From the NCBI RefSeq assembly GCF_023544465.1, contig NZ_JALPVL010000017.1, positions 215,809 through 279,808 on the forward strand: 64,000 nucleotides of DNA. The letters are read 5' to 3'. Within the stretch, counting starts at the first letter, position 1, and each line of letters opens with the position of its first letter. The notes under the pieces are model-generated. The model did no database searches. It saw only the letters and a list, made by a program, of their open reading frames with translations, and had not been told where the DNA came from. Below are positions 34,014 through 41,738 of this stretch, piece after piece. This stretch comes from Paractinoplanes maris (lineage in GTDB: Bacteria > Actinomycetota > Actinomycetes > Mycobacteriales > Micromonosporaceae). Made by a program: the position numbers and the translations under genes.

Positions 34014-34041
34014 TCATCGGACCGCCGCGTCCCGACTTGAG
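34014..34041 (-). promoter_or_regulatory. FliA-like promoter motif for the GGDEF-EAL gene
   Basis: Reading the minus strand, CTCA (34041-34038), a 16-nt spacer, then TCCGATGA (34021-34014) resembles the FliA-type pattern CTCA-N15-17-GCCGATAA. The -10 element ends 7 bp before the GTG start, implying a leaderless mRNA. Match is imperfect (two differences in the -10). Confidence 0.35.
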
Positions 34042-34141
34042 TTCCAGCGATGGACTTCACAACATTCGACCCTCGGACGGCCGGTGCGGAATCGGTCGGC
34101 AGGGCTCGCCTCGGGGATCAGAACATTGGTAGCGTGCCGCC

Positions 34142-35509
34142 ATGACGACGGAATCCGGAGTTGATCGCGCCCTCCTGCGGGAGCTCGCCGCCCGCGAGCG
34201 CAGCGTCTTCGCCGAGCGGCGGCCCCGCTCGGCGGCCGCGTATCAGCGCGCCGACCACCTGTTCGGCCGGGTGCCGATGACCTGGATGAACAAGACCGCG
34301 GCCGGCTTCCCGGTCTATTTCGAGCGGGCGTCGGGCAACCGGATCACCGACGTCGACGGGCACGACTATCTCGACTTCTGCCTGGGTGACACGGGCGCCA
34401 TGGCGGGGCACTCCCCGGCGCCGGTCGTCGAGGCCGTGCACCACCGGCTGGCCGGCCTCGGCGGCGCCACCACGATGATGCCGACCGAGGACGCGGCGGC
34501 CGTGGGGGCCGAGCTCAGCCGGCGCTTCGGCCTCCCGTACTGGAGCTTTGCCCTGACCGCGACCGACGCCAACCGCTGGGCCATCCGGCTGCTGCGCGCG
34601 GTCACCGGGCGGCCGAAGATCCTGGTCAATAGCTACTGCTATCACGGCTCGGTCGACGAGTCGCTGATCGTGGTGGGCCCGGACGGGCGGGGCCTGAGCC
34701 GGGAGGGCAACGTCGGCGCACCGGTCGAGGTGACCGAGACGAGCCGGGTGGCCGAGTTCAACGACCTGGCCGGCCTGGAGCGCGAGCTGGCCCACCGCGA
34801 CGTGGCCGCCGTGCTGATGGAGCCGGCGCTGACCAACATCGGGATCGTGCTGCCCGAGCCGGGCTACCTGGCCGGGGTGCGCGAGCTGACCCGCAGGTAC
34901 GGCACCTATCTGATCAACGATGAGACGCACACCTTCTCGGCCGGGCCGGGCGGGGCCACCGCGGCCTGGGATCTCGCCCCCGACGTGCTGACCATCGGCA
35001 AGGCGATCGCGGGCGGGATCCCGATCGGGGCGTACGGGTTGAGCGCCGACCTGGCCGGGGCGATCCTCGGCCGCTCGGATCTCGACCTGGTCGACATGGG
35101 CGGTGTCGGCGGCACGCTGGCCGGCAACCCGGTGTCGATGGCGGCCGCGCGCGCCTGCCTCGAGCAGGTGCTCACCGAGCAGGCCTTCGACGGCATGATC
35201 GCCACGGCGACGGCCTTCGCCACCGGGCTTCGCAAGATCATTGACGGGTACGCCCTGCCGTGGTCGGTCAGCCAGCTCGGAGCGCGGGTGGAATACCGCT
35301 TCGCCGACCCCGCCCCGCGCAACGGCACCGAGTCGGCGGCCGCGGCCGACGCCGAGCTCGAGGACTTCCTGCACGTCTATCTGGCCAACCGCGGTGTGCT
35401 GCTCACCCCGTTCCACAACATGGCGCTGATGTCGCCGCAGACCACCACGGCCGACGTCGAGCGCCACCACTCGGTCTTCGCGGACGCGCTGTCGGAGCTC
35501 ACGGCCTGA
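34142..35509 (+). CDS. Class III PLP-dependent aminotransferase
   Basis: The 455-aa protein has the class III fold, related to glutamate-1-semialdehyde aminomutase and omega-transaminases. Seen are VDGHDYLDFCLGDTGAMAGH near residue 73, the PLP-contacting Asp in YLINDETHTFSAGPGG near 257 and the Schiff-base Lys in LTIGKAIAGGIPIGAYG near 282. It is not hemL by context, since no heme genes are nearby; the amino donor and acceptor are unknown. It is divergent from the GGDEF-EAL gene and its 3' end overlaps the convergent PASTA gene by 11 bp. Confidence 0.85.
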   Translation: MTTESGVDRALLRELAARERSVFAERRPRSAAAYQRADHLFGRVPMTWMNKTAAGFPVYFERASGNRITDVDGHDYLDFCLGDTGAMAGHSPAPVVEAVHHRLAGLGGATTMMPTEDAAAVGAELSRRFGLPYWSFALTATDANRWAIRLLRAVTGRPKILVNSYCYHGSVDESLIVVGPDGRGLSREGNVGAPVEVTETSRVAEFNDLAGLERELAHRDVAAVLMEPALTNIGIVLPEPGYLAGVRELTRRYGTYLINDETHTFSAGPGGATAAWDLAPDVLTIGKAIAGGIPIGAYGLSADLAGAILGRSDLDLVDMGGVGGTLAGNPVSMAAARACLEQVLTEQAFDGMIATATAFATGLRKIIDGYALPWSVSQLGARVEYRFADPAPRNGTESAAAADAELEDFLHVYLANRGVLLTPFHNMALMSPQTTTADVERHHSVFADALSELTA

Positions 35510-36254
35510 GGTCGGGCATCTCGACCGTGCTGATCGCCACCGCGGTGCCGGACGGCACGGTCGCGCCGGGCGGCACCGCCTGGCGGGTCACCAGCGCGTT
35601 GTCCGGCACGCCGTCGGGCACCAGCAACGTCACGTTGCTGCGGCTGGCGGCCTGCCGGGCCTCGGCCAGCGTCTGATTGCTCAGGTCGGGCACGGTCTGC
35701 CGGTTCTGCCGTTCGGCCTCCTCGAGCAGCTCGCGGACGCGGATGCTGGTCCACAGGTAGTTGAGGATCAGCCCGGCCAGCAGACCGATGATCAGCAGCG
35801 AGATGCCGACCACCCCCGCGTACGCCGTGGCGCCGAGCGGGTCGTGCAGGGCCCGCGCCAGGCTGCGCAGGCTGGGCACGACCTTGCCCAGGTTGACCAG
35901 GCCGAGACCGATGACGATCGTGGTCAGCCAGTCCGACACCTTGATCAGGTTGGAGTTGGTCAGGTAGAAGGTCGCCGCCCGGCCGTCGTTGGCGGCGGCC
36001 TCGCTCGCCTCGGCGGCCCGGGCCCGGGGCAGGCCGAAGAGGAAACCCAGCGCGGCACCGACCGCCGAGGCGGCCACGAAGAGCAGGAACGCGGTCACGC
36101 CGGCGCCGCCGTTGCCGCTCGACAGCGCCAGCAGCACCGACACGACGATCATCGAGAACAGCAGTCCCACCACGAAAATGGAGACACCGCGCTGGATCTT
36201 GTCGCCGGCCATCCGCGGCGTGCGCCCGGACGAGAACAGATCACGAACACCCAT
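35499..36254 (-). CDS. Membrane protein with C-terminal PASTA domain
   Basis: ATG at 36252-36254 (MGVRDLFSSGRTPRMAG) gives 251 aa. TM helices are near 25-45, 55-75, 110-130 and 150-172. The C-terminal ~65 residues form one PASTA module (VPDLSNQTLAEARQAASRSN then VPPGATVPSGTAVAIS). PASTA domains usually bind peptidoglycan fragments or lipid II outside the cell, but here no kinase domain is attached. The topology relative to the membrane is not certain. It is divergent from the GAF-type chemoreceptor. Confidence 0.75.
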   Translation of the reverse strand: MGVRDLFSSGRTPRMAGDKIQRGVSIFVVGLLFSMIVVSVLLALSSGNGGAGVTAFLLFVAASAVGAALGFLFGLPRARAAEASEAAANDGRAATFYLTNSNLIKVSDWLTTIVIGLGLVNLGKVVPSLRSLARALHDPLGATAYAGVVGISLLIIGLLAGLILNYLWTSIRVRELLEEAERQNRQTVPDLSNQTLAEARQAASRSNVTLLVPDGVPDNALVTRQAVPPGATVPSGTAVAISTVEMPDLRP

Positions 36255-36350
36255 GGGGACGCACCGTATTGGTAACGGCCGATCTGAGCGGGGCCGGGGT
36301 CGTTTCCCGATAGTGCCATAAAGAGCGCATAACACTCGTAGCCTGACACC

Positions 36351-37868
36351 ATGGGTCTGTTCGGAAAGCGGGTGGCGGATGAGCCCGCCCCGCCGCGCAC
36401 GCTGCCACGCGACATCGAAGCGCTCGAAGAGCTGGTCACCAACCTCGAGAGCGCGACCGACGAGGCCAGCAGCTGGCGGGTCTACGCGTCCACCCACCTC
36501 GAGTTCTACGACCTCGAATACGTGGCGATCTGGGTCATCGAGGCCGGCAAGCCGCGGCTGGAGTTCGAGTGCGGCCGGCTGGCCGGCGCCCTGGCCGGCT
36601 CCGCGCAGCCGAATCTCGTCCAACAGGCCGTCCGCGGTGCGCACCCGGTGTGGGCGAACGAGCGGGCCGCGGCCACGGACCCCCGGCTTGCCGCGGCGTT
36701 GCGCGGTGGTGCCCGGGCCGGCATTGCTGTGCCGGTCGTCAAGCAGGGCCGGGCCACCTCTGTGCTCGAGTATTTCACCGCCTCCGACCTCGCTCCCGAC
36801 GCCGCGCTGCTCAGCAAATGGGGGGCCATCGCGCGGGTGGCGGAGCAGGCCCGGGTGGCCGCGCTGGCCGCCTCCTTCACCCGCCAGGTCGCCGACGACC
36901 GGCTCGCCGTCACCAATGTGGTCGCCGCGCTCGGGCACACCACCGACTCCTCCGTCGCGCTGCGGTCGGCCCTGGACGCCGTGCGGACCGCGTTCCATTG
37001 GGCCTACGGGTCCTACTGGCAGGTCGACGAGCAGGACAACGTGCTGCGCTTCTGCGTCGAGTCGGGCACCGCCGGCGACGAGTTCAAGAAAGTGACCCTG
37101 GCCGCCACCTTCGCCGAGGGCGTCGGGCTGTCGGGCCGGGCCTGGCGGGCTCGCGACCTGGTCTTCGTCCGCGACATCGGCCAGCTCACCGACTGTGTCC
37201 GGGCACCGGCGGCGCAACGGGCGGGCGTACGGTCCGGGGTCTGCTTCCCGATCTCGAGCGGCGACCGCATCGTCGGCACGATGGACTTCTTCACCACCGA
37301 GTTCGTCGATCTCTCCGACTCGCGGATGGACGCGTTGCGCAACGTGCAGCAGCTCGTGTCGCAGCGGCTCGACGTGGTGCGCGGGGCCGAGACGGCCGCC
37401 TCCAACGCGCGCGCGCTGCTCGACACGGTGTCCCGGCTGCGCACGGCCACCTCAGACGCGAGCCGGGTGGCCGACGACGCGGTGAGCCGGGCCTCCGACA
37501 TGACCGGGGACGTGGCCTCGCTCAACGACGCGTCGGCGGCGATCGGCGACGTCATCCAGATCATCTCGTCGATCGCCGACCAGACCAACCTGCTCGCCCT
37601 CAACGCCACCATCGAGGCAGCCCGGGCCGGCGAGATCGGCAAGGGCTTCGCGGTCGTCGCGGGCGAGGTCAAGGAGCTGGCCCGGGAGACGGCCGAGGCC
37701 ACCAAGAAGGTCTCCGAGCAGATCGCCGCGCTGCAGGCCAGCGCCGGGTCGGTGGCGTCCGGCATCCGGACCACGAGCGACACGATCGCCCAGCTCGATG
37801 CCGTGCAGGCCCGGATCGGCGAGGTGCTCGAGGAACAGTCCTCGATGGCTCACGCCTTCGAGCACTGA
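36351..37868 (+). CDS. Cytoplasmic chemoreceptor with two GAF-like domains
   Basis: The 505-aa protein has no TM helix. Two GAF-like modules are at about 20-165 and 185-345 (each with a WRVYASTHLEF or FHWAYGSYWQVDEQ opening and a DFFTTEF-type end). The C-terminus is a chemotaxis signalling hairpin with the tip SIADQTNLLALNATIEAARAG near residue 410. It would sense an intracellular small molecule or redox state and control CheA. Another, membrane-type receptor lies convergently 27 bp beyond its end. A weak FliA-like motif (CTGA at 36284, CCCGATAG at 36306) precedes it. Confidence 0.85.
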   Translation: MGLFGKRVADEPAPPRTLPRDIEALEELVTNLESATDEASSWRVYASTHLEFYDLEYVAIWVIEAGKPRLEFECGRLAGALAGSAQPNLVQQAVRGAHPVWANERAAATDPRLAAALRGGARAGIAVPVVKQGRATSVLEYFTASDLAPDAALLSKWGAIARVAEQARVAALAASFTRQVADDRLAVTNVVAALGHTTDSSVALRSALDAVRTAFHWAYGSYWQVDEQDNVLRFCVESGTAGDEFKKVTLAATFAEGVGLSGRAWRARDLVFVRDIGQLTDCVRAPAAQRAGVRSGVCFPISSGDRIVGTMDFFTTEFVDLSDSRMDALRNVQQLVSQRLDVVRGAETAASNARALLDTVSRLRTATSDASRVADDAVSRASDMTGDVASLNDASAAIGDVIQIISSIADQTNLLALNATIEAARAGEIGKGFAVVAGEVKELARETAEATKKVSEQIAALQASAGSVASGIRTTSDTIAQLDAVQARIGEVLEEQSSMAHAFEH

Positions 37869-37895
37869 CCCTCGAGCTCCAAACCGGTCAGATCC

Positions 37896-39476
37896 TCAGT
37901 ACCGGAAGCGGGACACCAGGCTCTGCAGCTGGCTCGCGGTCGTCGCCAAGGCGTCGGCCGCGTGCCGGGTCTCGCCGACCGAGGCCGTGGTGCGCTGGGT
38001 GGCCTCGGACACGCCGCCGATGGTGGCGGCGATGTTGCCGGCGCCCGACGCCGCCTCGGACAGCGTGCGGTTCATCTCCTGGGTGGTGGCGGTCTGCTCC
38101 TCCACCGCCGAGGCGATGGTCATCTGGATGCCGTTGATCCGCTCGATGATCGCCGAGATCTCGCCGATCGCGGCGACCGCGCCGCCGGTGTCGCTCTGGA
38201 TCGCCTGAACGCGGCGGGCGATGTCCTCGGTGGCCTTCGCGGTCTCCTGGGCCAGATCCTTGACCTCGCCCGCCACCACCGCGAAGCCCTTGCCCGACTC
38301 GCCGGCCCGGGCCGCCTCGATGGTGGCGTTGAGGGCGAGCAGGTTGGTCTGCTCGGCGATCGCGGTGATGGTCTTGACGACCGAGGCGATCTCGCTGGAC
38401 GACTCGCCCAGCCGGGCGACGATCGCGTTGGTCGCCGACGCGACCTCGACCGCCTGGACGGCGACCTCGGAGGCCTCGGTGGTGGAGACGCTGATGTCGC
38501 GGATCGCCGAGCCCATCTCGTGCGAACCGGCCGAGACGACCTGCAGGTTGTTGGAGACGGCGTCGGCCGCGGAGGCGACCGAGCCGGCCTGGGTCGAGGC
38601 GGCGGAGGCGGCCGAGTCGACGGCGCCCGAGACGGCGGTCAGCTGACCGGCCGCGCTGTGCAGTGTGGCGGCGTTGCCGGCCAGCGTCACGACGTCCTCG
38701 CGCAGGCGGGCGATGGCCTGGTCGAGCGAGCCCGCCATGAGGCCGACCTCATCACGGACGGTCACCCCCGACGTACGGGTCAGGTCGCCGTCGGCCAGCC
38801 CCTCGGCCACCCGGGCGACCTCGCGGACTGTGTTCCGCACGCGGTTGGCGACTCGGAACCCGAGCAGCAGGCTGATCAGCACGCCCAGCCCCAGCAGCAC
38901 GGCGATCGTCCAGGTGGCGACCTCGGTGTCCGACTCGGCCGTGGCGATGGCGTCCTCGGAGCGGGCCTCGGCCAGCGCGGCGAGCGCGTTCTGGTCCTCG
39001 CCCAGGGCGCCGTAGAGCTTGTTGTAGGTCTCCAGGACCTGCTGCAGCTCGGCCGGACTGACCCCGCGCTGGTCGATCTGGATGAACTCCAGGAAGTCGG
39101 CCCAGTCAGTGGCGGCCTTCTCGACGGCGGCGGTGCCCGCGGCGTCTCCCGCGAAGGCGGTGCGCAACTGGTCGAGGGCACCCTGGATGGCGGTCTTGTT
39201 GGCCGTCAGGCCCTGGGTGATCACGTCCTTGAGCGCCGGATAGAGCCGCAGGGCGGAGGTGTTGCCCCCGAACGCCTCGATGTTCTTGGCGAACGCCCCG
39301 GTGGCCGACTCCACGGCGATCGTCGACCGCTGCGCCGCGGCCGCGTCGACGTTCTGCTCGTGCAGGGTGAACAGGGCCACCCCGCCCACGAGCACCCCGG
39401 TGAGCGTTCCGGCCAGTACCGCGGCTCCGATCTTTGTCCGCAGCGAGCGGTTGTCGAACGCCCCCACCAGTCCCAT
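37896..39476 (-). CDS. Transmembrane methyl-accepting chemotaxis protein
   Basis: ATG at 39474-39476 (MGLVGAFDNRSLRTK) gives 526 aa. It has TM1 at ~17-38, a four-helix-bundle periplasmic sensor of ~150 residues, TM2 at ~185-207 (VATWTIAVLLGLGVLISLLL), a HAMP domain (GFRVANRVRNTVREVARVAE) and a signalling domain with IAEQTNLLALNATIEAARAG. A longer frame to 39506 would begin at the predicted transcription start, so the shorter form is preferred. An upstream FliA-like promoter suggests it is expressed with the motility regulon. The ligand is unknown. Confidence 0.9.
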   Translation of the reverse strand: MGLVGAFDNRSLRTKIGAAVLAGTLTGVLVGGVALFTLHEQNVDAAAAQRSTIAVESATGAFAKNIEAFGGNTSALRLYPALKDVITQGLTANKTAIQGALDQLRTAFAGDAAGTAAVEKAATDWADFLEFIQIDQRGVSPAELQQVLETYNKLYGALGEDQNALAALAEARSEDAIATAESDTEVATWTIAVLLGLGVLISLLLGFRVANRVRNTVREVARVAEGLADGDLTRTSGVTVRDEVGLMAGSLDQAIARLREDVVTLAGNAATLHSAAGQLTAVSGAVDSAASAASTQAGSVASAADAVSNNLQVVSAGSHEMGSAIRDISVSTTEASEVAVQAVEVASATNAIVARLGESSSEIASVVKTITAIAEQTNLLALNATIEAARAGESGKGFAVVAGEVKDLAQETAKATEDIARRVQAIQSDTGGAVAAIGEISAIIERINGIQMTIASAVEEQTATTQEMNRTLSEAASGAGNIAATIGGVSEATQRTTASVGETRHAADALATTASQLQSLVSRFRY

Positions 39477-39512
39477 ATCCCCATGCCTCTCGGTTTCGGT
39501 CCGCAAAACCTC

Positions 39513-39541
39513 AGATCGGCACGAAGGAGTGCCCGGCTGAG
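39513..39541 (-). promoter_or_regulatory. FliA-like promoter for the transmembrane chemoreceptor
   Basis: On the minus strand CTCA (39541-39538), a 17-nt spacer and GCCGATCT (39520-39513) match the flagellar sigma pattern CTCA-N15-17-GCCGATAA at all but two bases. The element sits 37 bp before the preferred ATG and 17 bp past the stop of the DUF4267 gene. Sigma assignment is inference. Confidence 0.55.
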
Positions 39542-39557
39542 CACATTGCCGTCGCTG

Positions 39558-39920
39558 CTACAAAGCGAACAGCAGGGCGGCGCTCAGCAGGACGGCCACG
39601 GCGGTGGCGAAGTGGATGCCGAAGGCAGTGGCCTTGGTGCCGCCGTTCCGCAGGACGATCAGTGTGTCGCCCAGCGGCACGAGCGCGACGACCAGCATGA
39701 ACCACGCCGCGGCGGACGCCCCGGCGAACGCCAGGAGAGCCAGGCCGATCAGGCCGTAGCTGAGGTCGCGCACGCCCTTGACGCTCAGGTAGGCGTTGGG
39801 CCGGGCCGGTACGCCGTAACCGGTCGCGGCCGGCTCCGGAGCCAGCAGGAATCGGGCTCCGATGAAGATGATGAATCCGTTGAGCACGATGGCCAGCCCG
39901 TAGGCGAAGAAGCTCAGCAT
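39558..39920 (-). CDS. DUF4267 family membrane protein
   Basis: The 120-aa protein has four TM helices and the family pattern LNGFIIFIGARFLLAPEPAA near residue 13, then VKGVRDLSYGLIGLAL and LGDTLIVLRNGGTKATAFGIH. DUF4267 proteins are small inner-membrane proteins of unknown role, often next to TetR regulators, as here. The ATG at 39918-39920 has AGAGAGACC upstream. It is divergent from the TetR gene across a region full of CTAGCGC half-sites and is the likely target of that repressor. Confidence 0.8.
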   Translation of the reverse strand: MLSFFAYGLAIVLNGFIIFIGARFLLAPEPAATGYGVPARPNAYLSVKGVRDLSYGLIGLALLAFAGASAAAWFMLVVALVPLGDTLIVLRNGGTKATAFGIHFATAVAVLLSAALLFAL

Positions 39921-39934
39921 GACGGTCTCTCTTT

Positions 39935-39997
39935 CTAGCGCTGCTAGGAACTAGATCGACGCTAGCATTGCGCCGACAGAAGCGCTAGTGGCGCTAG
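39935..39997. promoter_or_regulatory. TetR operator region with repeated CTAGCGC half-sites
   Basis: CTAGCGC occurs at 39935-39941 and its reverse complement GCGCTAG at 39982-39988 and 39991-39997, with further CTAG-containing partial sites (39944, 39951, 39962) between. The region separates the divergent TetR and DUF4267 genes and covers both promoters. Binding by the adjacent TetR is inference. Confidence 0.65.
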
Positions 39998-40007
39998 AAT
40001 TCTTGTC

Positions 40008-40583
40008 ATGCCTATTCAGGAGCGTCGGGAGCGCGCACGTCAGGAGCGGGAGCGGTTGATCATCGACGCCGCCCGCGAGATGGCCGAGGCCGAAGGGTGG
40101 GATGCCGTCACCACGCGGCGGCTGGCCCAGCGGATCGAATACAGCCAGCCCGTGCTCTACAGCCACTTCAAGGGCAAGGACGCGATCATGACGGCCGTGG
40201 CGGTCGAGGGCTTCGCCGAGCTGGCGGCCGAGCTACGCACGGCCCGGACCGGCGCCCCCGACCCGCAAGCCGCGCTGGCCGCGGTGGCCGCGGCCTACAC
40301 CCGCTTCGCCGAGACCCGGCCGGTCCTGTACGAGGCCATGTTCACCAACGCGGTCGACCTGACCTTCGCGAGCCCGGACACCCCCGCCCCGCTGCACGAG
40401 GGTTTCGGCGAGCTGCGGGAAGCCCTGCGCCCCCTGATCGGCGACGACGACCTGGGCGCGTCGACCGAGGTCTTCTGGGCCGGCCTGCACGGGCTGATGA
40501 CGCTGACCCGGGGCGGCCGTCTGCCCCGCGACGGGCAGGATCAGCGGCTGGCCCTGCTGCTCCAGCACTTCGGGCCGCGTTAG
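40008..40583 (+). CDS. TetR family transcriptional regulator
   Basis: The 191-aa protein has the N-terminal TetR HTH at ~10-60 (ERLIIDAAREMAEAEGWDAV then TTRRLAQRIEYSQPVLYSHF). The C-terminal half contains the TetR_C-type helices (YTRFAETRPVLYEAMFTN, EVFWAGLHGLMTLTRGGRL). It probably represses itself, the downstream P450 and the divergent DUF4267 gene. Its TAG stop directly abuts the P450 ATG, so the two form one operon. Confidence 0.9.
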   Translation: MPIQERRERARQERERLIIDAAREMAEAEGWDAVTTRRLAQRIEYSQPVLYSHFKGKDAIMTAVAVEGFAELAAELRTARTGAPDPQAALAAVAAAYTRFAETRPVLYEAMFTNAVDLTFASPDTPAPLHEGFGELREALRPLIGDDDLGASTEVFWAGLHGLMTLTRGGRLPRDGQDQRLALLLQHFGPR

Positions 40584-41738
40584 ATGGGACGCGTGCCGCT
40601 CGACTTCACCGATCCCGCGTTCATCCAGGACCCCTACCCCGCCCTGGCCCGGCTGCGGGACCAGGGCGCGGTCACCTGGCACGAGCCGACCGGGCAGTTC
40701 CTGGCGGCCACCCACGCGGCCGCCGGCGCGGTGTTGCGCGATCGGCAGCTGGGCCGGTTCTGGCACGACCGGGAGCCGGCCGAGGTGTACGAGCCGTTCA
40801 ACCTGCTGCACCGCAACCAGATGATGGAGAACGAGCCGCCCGTGCACACGCGGCTGCGCTCGCAGGTGGCCCGGGCGTTCGCCCGCGGGCACGTCGCCCG
40901 GCTGCGGCCGGCCGTGGCGGCGACGGCCGTGACCCTCGTACGGGAAGCGGGGTCGACCTTCGATCTGCTGGCCGACGTGGCCGAGCCGCTGGCAGTCACG
41001 GTGATCGCCGAGCTGCTGGGTGTGCCGGAGTCCGACCGGCCGCGGTTGCGCCCGTGGTCGGCGGCCATCGTGCGGATGTACGAGGTCTCCCGTACGCCGG
41101 CGGTCGAGGCCGCCGCGCTCGACGCCTGCCGGGAGTTCGCCGCCTACCTGCGACGGCTGGCCGCGCGGCGGACCGCCGAGCCGGCCGACGACCTGATCAG
41201 CCACCTCGTGCCGGTGCTGTCGGCCGACGAGGTTGTCGCGACGGCGATCCTGCTGCTCAACGCGGGCCACGAGGCGTCGGTCAACGCCCTCGGCGGCGGC
41301 CTGGTGGCGTTGCTGCGGCATCCGGCCGAGCTGGCCCGGCTGCGCGCCGACCGGTCGCTGCTGCCGGCCGCGGCTGAGGAGATGATCCGGTACGACTCCC
41401 CGCTGCACCTGTTCGCCCGGACCACCGCCTCGGACGTGACTGTGGCCGGCGTACGGGTTCCGGCCGGCACCCCGATCGCGGCGCTGCTCGGCGCGGCCAA
41501 CCGGGATCCGGCCGTGTTCACCGCGCCGGACAGCTTCGACGTGGGCCGCGACCCCAACCCGCACCTGGGTTTCGGCGCGGGACGGCACTTCTGTCTCGGC
41601 GCCCCCCTGGCCCGGATCGAGTTGCGGGCCGCGCTGGAGGCCCTGCTGGCGTACGACCTCGACCTGGCCGCCGAGCCGGTCAACCGGCCCACGTTCGTGT
41701 TGCGCGGCTACCGCGAGGTGCGGCTCACCCGGACGTGA
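40584..41738 (+). CDS. Cytochrome P450 with Ala in the I-helix Thr position
   Basis: The 384-aa protein has the heme loop FGAGRHFCLGAPLAR near residue 328 (Cys ligand), the EEMIR helix-K ExxR and the I-helix LLNAGHEASVNALGGG near 230. The usual oxygen-activating Thr reads Ala there, as in EryF-type P450s, which rely on a substrate hydroxyl. It is soluble and needs external ferredoxin; none is adjacent. ATG at 40584 follows the TetR stop with no gap. Its end overlaps the convergent second P450 by 14 bp. Substrate unknown. Confidence 0.9.
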   Translation: MGRVPLDFTDPAFIQDPYPALARLRDQGAVTWHEPTGQFLAATHAAAGAVLRDRQLGRFWHDREPAEVYEPFNLLHRNQMMENEPPVHTRLRSQVARAFARGHVARLRPAVAATAVTLVREAGSTFDLLADVAEPLAVTVIAELLGVPESDRPRLRPWSAAIVRMYEVSRTPAVEAAALDACREFAAYLRRLAARRTAEPADDLISHLVPVLSADEVVATAILLLNAGHEASVNALGGGLVALLRHPAELARLRADRSLLPAAAEEMIRYDSPLHLFARTTASDVTVAGVRVPAGTPIAALLGAANRDPAVFTAPDSFDVGRDPNPHLGFGAGRHFCLGAPLARIELRAALEALLAYDLDLAAEPVNRPTFVLRGYREVRLTRT

